Positions 57,404 to 64,000 of a stretch of DNA of 64,000 nucleotides are shown in pieces; the first letter of the stretch is position 1, and each line of letters begins with the position of its first letter. The DNA comes from Apiosordaria backusii. Lineage: Eukaryota > Ascomycota > Sordariomycetes > Sordariales > Lasiosphaeriaceae. The notes beneath the pieces are model-generated. The model searched no databases. It was not told the DNA's origin and worked only from the letters and a program-made list of their open reading frames with translations. A program made the position numbers and the translations under genes. The stretch lies in the NCBI GenBank assembly GCA_030549205.1, contig JAUKTV010000009.1, positions 868,001-932,000 on the forward strand, given 5' to 3'.

Positions 57404-59788
57404 CTTGATGGTTGCGTCGTTGAAATGCTGGTGGTGCTGCTATCAACTTGGAGGTCTGTGAAATTATTTTGGCCAAGCTAACTTTCTTATCAGCTTATCG
57501 CCGTGATCTTGCGCTTGGTGAATCTGGGGGGCCAGGGTGGGGCTGATGGAAATGTGGGGTCGTGGGACTTCAACGTCAAGCTTGACATGCCAACATGAAG
57601 CATCACACATTACCATGCAGCGAGCACAGCGGAGGCTCAGTATATGGGGATTATGAAGACTTAATTGTAGATGTCCTCATCTCAGCTCCTTAGTGGACAA
57701 GCTCCTCCCTGAGAGTTTCCATCGAGAAGATGGTCCGTCGACAGCACTGTAATGTCTCCAAACTGGAGAGCGGAGTTCTCGCCCACCCACTCATGCCACT
57801 TCCTAATCTCTCGGGTTGTAAGTGCTGGGCTGGTAGGTTAAGACCTCCAGTAGCCCGTAGAACCTTTTGTTGAGGGAGTCTGCTAGCATGTTGGAATGGG
57901 AACCTGGGCCTGTATGTAGACTGGGCGACAGACGGAAAGCCTACTGGTACTGTTGCAAAGAAAACAGAGAACCATTGCGAGCCAGAAGGATGTAAATATA
58001 GGTATTGTTCCCAGCTTGATGTTTCCGCAAGGCCCCTTCCAGAAAGACGTTGCGCCCAACTTCTCCACTCTGACCGTAGTCGCTGGGGGCTCTAGCAAAC
58101 TTCACCCAAGTGAAAGTCCCAACAAGTCAATTCATCAACCTTGTAGACCCCTGTCCTATGCTCCAAAACTGGGTGAGTTTTCCGTGTACATGGGGTATCT
58201 CCACCGCGTTCTCGCATTGAAGGCTGTAAACGGCATCTTCGATGGTGAGCTCCTGTGTGGTGAGGTAAGAATCTGGCTCGAGGTAGTTATCCGGGAAGAC
58301 CTTCTTTGTATGTACCAAGCTACACATGTAAGAAAATATTCAAGCCATGAGCAAAATGCATAAGCACTCGACATACCATCAAAGCACATCATTATCCTAT
58401 TGGCTCTTAAGCCATGGGGTGTCTCGGGTACGGCAACCGGGCCTTCAATCGGCCATTGTATGGGCCAAACGGACGTTGCATATATCAAAACAGACCCCTG
58501 TACACATTGCATAGACACAGAACACTTGGAAAGTACGCAAACGCATTTTGAATCATTTTGAGCTGATGCTCAACCATAGACTTTCTCCAGGTCCATGGCT
58601 CTCGCTGTGCAGGGATGTCGCAACCTAGCTGCTCTGACGTCATACGAACTGCGCAACGAACGAGCCTGCCCAACAGCACATTTTGCCTCGCCAACACCGC
58701 GCAAATGGGTTATTTTTTATTTCAAAACTGGCGCTTGATAGAGACGGCTTCAGGGAGCACATCTATGCTAATTTCCACGTGGGAAACCAAATTGGCGCAA
58801 AGATATTGCGGCAGAGAGTCGGCAGATCCCTCAAAACTGGGTGTTTTTGGCCTTTTCCGCCCGCGCCTTACGCGCATCGGGACCAACGCTTGCGCAAAAA
58901 ATAGCATTGGATTCTCTGTCTTCCGCGCTACAACTTGATACAAACTACACGATGGTAGCCGCACTTGTTGTCAAGCAATTCGATGAAGAAGTCGAGCTGC
59001 TCGTCTGCCCTCGTCCAGCGTTCCCCACCAGGGCGTGAGCCTTTGCAAGAGGGAGGGTGCCTCGGATGCCCGTCTCTAAACACACGCCGGGAGACTTTGC
59101 AATCCAGGACATCTCAACGGGAGCAGACACTCCCCAACGCCGTAATATTCCTCCAAAAATGGATACATCGAATCCTCTGCACTGAACCTGAGTCCCCAAG
59201 TTTTCCGCTTCAAAAAAGAGGCCGAGCAACCCATCCTATTCCCAAACCACTAACCCACCCCTCCTCAAAAGTGACATTCAAGCCACCCTGTGAATAGCGT
59301 CAGAATCTGGCCGGTGTCAGCCCGTTGCAGAGTTGAGGGTCCCTGCCGGGCCGTAGGGACCCTCAGACAGGTATATAGCAAACCCGACCCTTCCCATTTT
59401 TCGCAGAATCCTTTTTTCTTCTTTTCCTCTTACATCAAACTGCAGAAGTCAGTCAGCCAGCAAGCAAAAAAACGGTACGTACCAATCGCTCCACTTTTTG
59501 TGAACAAGATTCTGCACTGATTTATTCAGCATAACTGAGCATCCACTCGTTTGCTCACGCATAACTTGTGTTGTCTCTCGCTCATCCACCCACACTTTGT
59601 CGATCGCTCGCCCACATCCACCCACACTCTCGCTCGCCCACACGTGCCACTCTTCCACACTCTTTCGCTTGCTCGCCTTCTCTTCTTTTCACTCGCTCAC
59701 CCATCTCTCTTTTCATCCACGTTCGCTCACGCTCACTTCACCCACTCTTTTTTTTTTCTTTTTTACATTTTTTTTTTTTTTGCCAACC
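57404..59788. other. divergent intergenic region RPF2 / orphan gene
   Basis: About 2.4 kb without a supportable gene. The open frames of 100-136 codons overlap on both strands and match nothing. The final 250 bases form a C/T-rich and then T-rich leader, listed separately. Confidence 0.4.
59590..59788 (+). promoter_or_regulatory. pyrimidine-rich leader of the orphan gene
   Basis: About 200 bases are almost all C and T on the plus strand, with recurring CGCTCGCCCAC/CTCGCTCACCC phrases. They end in T tracts (T9 and T13-14) directly before CCAACCATG. CT-rich leaders of this kind are common just upstream of strongly expressed fungal genes, which supports ATG 59789 as a real start. Confidence 0.45.
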
Positions 59789-60262
59789 ATGTCTCTCGCT
59801 CCACGCGGCTACGGCTTCCTCATCGAGGACTGGCTCCCGATCCGGCACTATGAGGTCGCCACTTCTTTCGGTACCGGTGACTGGTACCACCATGATCCAG
59901 CGCAGCGTGAAGCTGTTTACGCTCTTTGCCGTCGGGCTCGCAACCCGATTGATATCCATCCACCTCTCTCCTCTCCCCGTCTCCTCGACACCCCCACCCA
60001 TCCTCCTCGCCGCGTCCGTCCCTCTCCATCCTCTTCTTCCACCCGTCCCTTCCTCCTCGCCAGCTCTGAAGACGGCGGCATCTTCGGAGTGAAGCGAAAT
60101 CCAGCTTTTGTCGCTCCTTCTCCAGATCCGCCACCTCCACCCAGACGCACATACTGGGTGCCTCGTCGCCCATTGATTCCACCTCCACGCCGTCGCCATC
60201 GTCGCCGTCCACCCGTCTTCCGTCCATCACTCGACATAATCTTTGAGGTTGATGAAGAGTGA
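59789..60262 (+). CDS. small basic proline/arginine-rich orphan protein
   Basis: The frame from ATG 59789, in good context (CCAACCATGTC), encodes 157 aa. The first 55 residues look ordered (YGFLIEDWLPIRHYEVATSF, GDWYHHDPAQREAVYALCRR). The middle is Pro/Ser-rich, and the end is Arg/Pro-rich (RRRHRRRPPVFRP) with an acidic tail (IFEVDEE). I see no known domain, signal peptide or membrane segment. The open frame extends upstream through the T-rich leader only by chance of composition. The 3' region is a cluster of tandem repeats. It is probably a lineage-restricted gene, and I assign no function. A non-coding interpretation is possible. Confidence 0.5.
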   Translation: MSLAPRGYGFLIEDWLPIRHYEVATSFGTGDWYHHDPAQREAVYALCRRARNPIDIHPPLSSPRLLDTPTHPPRRVRPSPSSSSTRPFLLASSEDGGIFGVKRNPAFVAPSPDPPPPPRRTYWVPRRPLIPPPRRRHRRRPPVFRPSLDIIFEVDEE

Positions 60263-60344
60263 TTGTCGTTCTTTTGGTGATGAGTGATGGTGACTGTCTT
60301 TCGCTTTGGTTTGGTGATGTCTTTCGTTTGGGATTGGTGACATG

Positions 60345-60740
60345 CCGTGACAGTCGTTTGTTTTTGTGTTTTGCTGACATGCTTTGACAGTCGTTTGTTT
60401 TGTTTGCTGACTTTGTTTGACAGTCGTTTGTTTGTTTGGTTTTGCTTGCTGACGTGTTTACAGTCTTTTTTGGTGATGGAGCTTGGCGATGGTGATGTTT
60501 GTGGTTTGTTGCTTGCTTGTCTTGTTTGTTTTGCTGACCTGCCTGCCCTCAGCGTGATACCCCTCAGCGTGTTTTTGTTTTTTTTGTCTTTTGTTTTTTG
60601 TCTTTTGTTTTTTGTCTTTTGTTTTTTGTCTTTTGTTTTTTGTCTTTTGTTTTTTGTCTTTTGTTTTTTGTCTTTTGTTTGATGTTGGCTTTTGTTTGAT
60701 GTTGGCTTTTGTTGTTGTTTGATGTTGGCTTCTGTTGTTG
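60345..60740. repeat. cluster of three tandem-repeat blocks
   Basis: Block 1 (about 60345-60450) repeats GACAGTCGTTTGTTT three times at 34-36 bp spacing. Block 2 (about 60587-60678) repeats the 14-bp unit TTTTGTTTTTTGTC about 6.5 times. Block 3 (about 60677-60740) repeats TTTGATGTTGGCTTTTG about three times with GTT expansions. All lie just downstream of the orphan gene. Confidence 0.8.
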
Positions 60741-61111
60741 CTTGGTGTTGTGTTTTGTCTTTTGTTTGGTGTTGTGTTTTGTCTTTCGTTGTGTGTCTTG
60801 TGTGTTTTCATCAGCGTCTTGTGTTCTGTCTTCCGTTTCGTGTTGTGTGGTGTGTGTTTTCCATCCAGCGTTCCTTCGTATACTGACATATATCATCCCA
60901 TCTACCATATATTGCCATTTACGGGCGGCGAAGTCGGACTCTGCACCTCCTCGTGGTGTCGCCTGGTAACCTGGCTGCGAGTGCAACAGGGCCAACGCAG
61001 AGACGCAACTGTAGTTAGTAGTAATAAATCCTATTGCCCATCAGTGTCTTCAGTTCTCTTCGGTGATTGTTGTTCGTGCCCATCATCAACTCCATCATGA
61101 CCACCCTCACC

Positions 61112-61319
61112 ATCATCAACTCCATTCATCATCAACTCCATCCATCATCAACTCCATCCATCATCAACTCCATCCATCATCAACTCCATCCATCATCAAC
61201 TCCATCCATCATCAACTCCATCCATCATCAACTCCATCCATCATCAACTCCATCCATCATCAACTCCATCCATCATCAACTCCATCCATCATCAACTCCA
61301 TCCATCATCAACTCCATCT
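61112..61319. repeat. 16-bp minisatellite, about 13 copies
   Basis: The unit CATCATCAACTCCATC is repeated about 13 times almost without variation. The first copies carry single changes (for example CATT for CATC). The unit has no stop codon in any plus-strand frame, so it reads as a 16-residue peptide repeat in each frame. It ends about 335 bp before the start of the AIG2-like gene, in its promoter region. Confidence 0.9.
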
Positions 61320-61653
61320 ATCGTCCTCATCGTCCTCATCGCCCTTATCCGTTGTTGCCGTTGTTTAATACCTTCTGTTTCCGTCACCGTTTTTCGAGAT
61401 AAAAAGATGAAAATAATCTTCGTTGTAAAAATTCGACCACGTGGGCCGATGACAGATCCTCGAAAAAGTGCGAAAGCAGACGGGAATTAAAGTTTCGAGA
61501 ATAAAAGATTTGCCTGCCTTTTTCGGGTCGCGTGACTCACCGCAACTGCCTTTTTAATTCACCTCACATTTTCTCAGCCCGTTCTTCCCCACCAAAAAAA
61601 AAACACCATCTTCACAACCAACTTGCTCTCGAACCCATACTCACCAATCTACG

Positions 61654-62166
61654 ATGACGACGGCGACATCAACACCAAGACCCCTCTTTATCTATGGCAC
61701 ATTATGTGCTCCAGAGTCGCTCGCCACACTTCTTCGGGAAAAAGACGAAACCGAACCCAACGTCGATGAAATTATTCCCATGCTGCAACCTGCCACTGTC
61801 AAGGGCTATGAGCGGCGCTCGAAATACTTCGGTAGTGGCTACGCACTTGAGCCCGCAGCCATCGCGTCTGAAGATCCAATGGCCTCCATTAAAGGCTTCC
61901 TCCTCACACTTGAGAGCCCTTCCCAACGCCGGAAGCTCGACAACTTTGAAGGGGAAGGAGAGGCGTATAAAAGCGTTCCTGTTCAGGTTGACATCGTCGG
62001 CGAGACTGGTTCGAGATCGGTAGCGGCTGACATGTACCTCTGGAACGGCCCGATGGAGAGAATTTCCCCTGACCCGTGGGACCTTGACGCCTTCATCAGA
62101 GATGGACTGGAGGACTTCCTCGATGTTTTTGATGGGATGGAGTTTGATGGTGAGGATGACCAATAA
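61654..62166 (+). CDS. AIG2 / gamma-glutamylcyclotransferase-like protein
   Basis: A single-exon gene of 170 aa. The fold is the GGCT/AIG2 barrel, marked by the substrate-loop motif PLFIYGTLCAPESL near residues 10-23. It continues with PATVKGYERRSKYFGSGYALEP, the I-x-G-x-L-L strand IKGFLLTLESPSQRRKLDNFEGEGEAY, in which the family's catalytic glutamate is expected (about residue 99-102), and AADMYLWNG. Family members release 5-oxoproline from gamma-glutamyl compounds or gamma-glutamylamines, but many fungal AIG2-like members have no tested substrate. It is cytosolic by absence of signals. A minisatellite lies in its upstream region. Confidence 0.88.
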   Translation: MTTATSTPRPLFIYGTLCAPESLATLLREKDETEPNVDEIIPMLQPATVKGYERRSKYFGSGYALEPAAIASEDPMASIKGFLLTLESPSQRRKLDNFEGEGEAYKSVPVQVDIVGETGSRSVAADMYLWNGPMERISPDPWDLDAFIRDGLEDFLDVFDGMEFDGEDDQ

Positions 62167-62530
62167 AATCTGAAGGCAATGAACAAAGGCGTAGTCGTAC
62201 ACATATTAAATGTAAGTTCTTCCCACACCTCAATTGTTGCCTGAAATGTGCCATTTCCAGTTGTTAACAATCTCTGATAGAACTCGATAATCTGTAAAAG
62301 GAAAACCAAAAACAGTCTTGGCAGGTGTCGTTGAATTCAGGGGCTCGAATAAATTATTTTCCGCTGCGAGACATGACGGGAAGACAGTGGGGGGCGTGGG
62401 GGCGACCCGATGCGACTCGGTCATGCTCTTGGCACGGCCCCCCTTGAGGTTCCATTTTCAACCGCAACACTGGACGACGCAATCAGCTTTCTCCATAAAA
62501 TCCTTATCTGACGCCTGCTCTAGCCGCTCC

Positions 62531-62538
62531 CCGCGGAG
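62531..62538 (-). promoter_or_regulatory. candidate NirA/NIT4 binding site
   Basis: CCGCGGAG on the plus strand is CTCCGCGG on the minus strand, which fits the NirA consensus CTCCGHGG and is seven of eight to the NIT4 palindrome TCCGCGGA. It lies about 890 bp upstream of the nitrate transporter start, which is distant but within the range of fungal promoters. Confidence 0.3.
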
Positions 62539-62589
62539 ATGGGAATGGGTGTGCTTCTCATTGCCGCGCGCGAGCTCCGAGAGGTTGCT

Positions 62590-63048
62590 TTAGACCAGGA
62601 ACGCCCTTATCTCGTCCCCATCAAGAGCTGCAGGAGCCAGAGATAACCCACACAGCCCAATCGCTCCAATCATATCTTTACAATTGCAATCATCAAAGCA
62701 GTGGACAGTGTTGGTTTCAAGCCTCATGAAGTCATCTTCAATGCGGGCGTCCTTGGGTTTTTTGGCTGTTAGTGATAAGGACCGCAATGGTGTAGGTGTT
62801 GTTGATTCATGGAGGAGAGAGGCCTGAGGTCTTGAAAACACCAAATGGGAACCGTCCGGAAGAGAATCCGTGGAGAGAACGGAGAAGCAGGAGATGTCAT
62901 ACCAGTTCGTCGACGGTATTCCCGGTGGACAATCATCCAGACTCCACAAAAGCTTGAACAGCGGGAACAATTGAGATATATGGGGATAGATTACCACCGT
63001 GTGAACGGTACTTGCATCTCCGGGCGTGAGGCTGGTTTTTCTTGACAT
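62590..63048 (-). CDS. possible small hypothetical protein
   Basis: A frame of 152 aa begins at ATG 63048 (MSRKTSLTPGDAS). Segments such as SQLFPLFKLLWSLDD, NWYDISCFSVL and DDFMRLETNTVHCFDDCNCKDM look more protein-like than the random frames nearby. There is no recognised domain, signal or membrane segment, and no splice evidence. It lies in the presumed promoter of the nitrate transporter, so it may be spurious. I report it only as a candidate. Confidence 0.25.
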   Translation of the reverse strand: MSRKTSLTPGDASTVHTVVIYPHISQLFPLFKLLWSLDDCPPGIPSTNWYDISCFSVLSTDSLPDGSHLVFSRPQASLLHESTTPTPLRSLSLTAKKPKDARIEDDFMRLETNTVHCFDDCNCKDMIGAIGLCGLSLAPAALDGDEIRAFLV

Positions 63049-63428
63049 GCATTTCCGACCACTCAGGGAGGCTGTTGGATTTCTTATCAAGATCTGCGCT
63101 GTGGCACGGCACCGGTTGGGGGTAACCAAATTCTAGATCTAGTGGAAAGCACACCTACCAGTGGGATTTAGCGTGCTGAAGCTGCCAAACATGCGTTTCC
63201 GGATCGAGTCCGTGGAGACGTCATTCTGTTTGTCGGTATCGATATGAGCTCAATATGAGGGAGTTCGGGAGAGAGCCAAGCCGTGACTGTGTGCCTGGAA
63301 GATATATATCCGTTAGAAATGGCAGTGATGTTCACAGGTATAAGACCACGCAGGGGCTTGGTATATCCCAGACTAGTTTCTGGCTAGACAGAACCAGTTC
63401 ATTGACAGCAAAAAGGCTAGCTTGCAAC

Positions 63429-64000
63429 ATGGGCCTCCAACTCGCTCACCTCTATGCTGCCCCTGAGGTTAACCCCGTTAACCGAAAGGCGCGGGCCATA
63501 CCTTTCTTTAACCCCGTCAATGTCTACGGTCGAGTTTTTTTCTTTTCGTGGTTTGGTTTTATGATTGCATTCTGGGGTAAGTTCTTGCCACATCGGGCCA
63601 CAAGTCACATTATATGTACTAACTATTTGCTCTTAGCTTGGTATACATTTCCACCATTGGTATGATGACAGTCTTCCCATAACATTAATTGAGCGTTCAA
63701 GTCTAACATACACCACCTACAGCTTACCCATACCATCAAATATGACCTCAATCTTTCACCCGCCGAAGTGGCCAACAGCAACATCGTCTCCCTTCTGGCA
63801 ACTCTGCTCGTAAGAGTAACCGCCGGCCCATTATGTGACCAATTCGGCCCGCGCAAAGTCTTCGGCGGTCTCCTCCTCGTCGGCGCCATCCCCCTCGGCC
63901 TCGCCCCTCTTGTCCAAAACATCACCGGCCTCTATGTCAGTCGTTTCTTCATTGGCATCCTCGGCGGCTCCTTCGTCCCCTGCCAAGTCTGGTCCACCGG
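63429..64000 (+). CDS. nrtA: Nitrate transporter, MFS NNP family (5' part)
   Basis: Three exons so far, 63429-63576, 63637-63659 and 63723 onward, running off the window end; 149 residues are visible. Family members (CrnA/NrtA, NIT-10) are plasma-membrane nitrate/nitrite-proton symporters of the assimilation pathway. The N-terminus reads NPVNRKARAIPFFNPVNVYG, and transmembrane helix 1 is RVFFFSWFGFMIAFWAWYTF. Next come LTHTIKYDLNLSPAEVANSN and the MFS loop signature GPLCDQFGPRKVFGG, then the NNP-type stretch ISRFFIGILGGSF-like (VSRFFIGILGGSFVPCQVW). The first intron has a TACTAAC branch site. Exon 2 is only 23 nt. The remaining roughly 350 residues lie outside the window. GATA and NirA-like motifs upstream agree with nitrogen control. 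Confidence 0.9.

Larger units (their letters stand above)
60263..61653. other. intergenic region dominated by minisatellites
   Basis: Between the orphan gene and the AIG2-like gene lie three adjacent tandem-repeat blocks (60345-60740) and a 16-bp minisatellite (61112-61319), listed separately. Long frames through the repeats on both strands are artefacts of repeat units lacking stop codons. The last 300 bases are the promoter and leader of the AIG2-like gene. Confidence 0.5.
62167..63428. promoter_or_regulatory. upstream region of the nitrate transporter gene
   Basis: This lies between the AIG2-like stop and the nitrate transporter ATG. It carries a NirA/NIT4-like site at 62531-62538 and several GATA/TATC motifs, including an overlapping inverted pair TATCGATA at 63237-63244 and others at 63301-63310 and 63363-63366. 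A possible small minus-strand gene (62590-63048) lies within it. The assignment to nitrogen regulation rests on known promoters of nitrate genes and is inference here. Confidence 0.4.

Noticed and set aside
60458..60995. Lys/Thr/Gln-rich minus-strand frames of 143 codons
   Set aside because: They are the antisense reading of T/G-rich minisatellites, whose units lack stops; no start context, no conserved features.
61112..61319. Possible CRISPR-like array
   Set aside because: Units are directly contiguous without spacers and the genome is eukaryotic; it is a minisatellite.
61063..61402. Frames of about 100-111 codons with INSIHHQLHPSSTPS-type repeats
   Set aside because: Produced by the 16-bp minisatellite in several frames at once; treated as a DNA repeat, not a gene.

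Overview
The window is nuclear DNA of a filamentous ascomycete, most likely a Sordariomycete near Sordariales (inference). Genes are separated by 0.3-9.6 kb and carry short introns, mostly 47-116 nt, with GT(A/G)NG donors, CTAAC/CTGAC-like branch sites and YAG acceptors. Both DNA strands are used without operons. The gene set includes a QDE-3/Sgs1-type RecQ helicase, two Zn2Cys6 regulators and a fungal NNP-family nitrate transporter. I found no confident tRNA or rRNA gene, CRISPR array or coding transposon.

Layout. 1-2.7 kb: nothing recognisable. 2.7-4.9 kb: molybdenum-cofactor-sulfurase-like PLP enzyme without a MOSC domain (+). 4.9-14.4 kb: long gene desert, pyrimidine-rich in its last 2 kb, leading into a Zn2Cys6 regulator (14.4-15.9 kb, +). 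16-19.9 kb: second gene-poor stretch with a fold-back inverted repeat built from degenerate telomere-like units (18.7-19.05 kb). 19.9-20.4 kb: small DUF202 membrane protein (-). 22.5-27.0 kb: compact housekeeping cluster of OST2 (+), Golgi GRASP/GRH1 (-), TGS1 cap hypermethylase (+) and V-ATPase subunit f (+). 28.2-34.1 kb: seven-exon gene for a 1,841-aa ankyrin protein with a nucleotidyltransferase-like N-terminal motif (+). 35.5-38.7 kb: KAR9 (-). 40.8-42.6 kb: conserved-looking protein of unknown function (+). 45.5-50.8 kb: RecQ helicase (-). 53.9-55.6 kb: second Zn2Cys6 regulator (+). 56.2-57.4 kb: RPF2 (-). 59.8-60.3 kb: small basic orphan protein (+), followed by clustered minisatellites. 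61.65-62.17 kb: AIG2/gamma-glutamylcyclotransferase-like protein (+). 63.4 kb to the end: 5' part of a nitrate transporter (+), cut by the window edge.

The genes do not form a dedicated pathway cluster; it is an ordinary chromosome-arm mix of secretory, nuclear, cytoskeletal and ribosome-biogenesis genes with regulators. The items most worth a second look are the fold-back element, the large ankyrin/NTase-like protein, the MOSC-less Mocos-like enzyme, a stop-free in-frame intron in GRH1, the 16-bp minisatellite upstream of the AIG2-like gene, and the third-position C-to-G switch towards the 3' ends of several genes. Exon boundaries were placed by eye from splice signals and reading-frame continuity.
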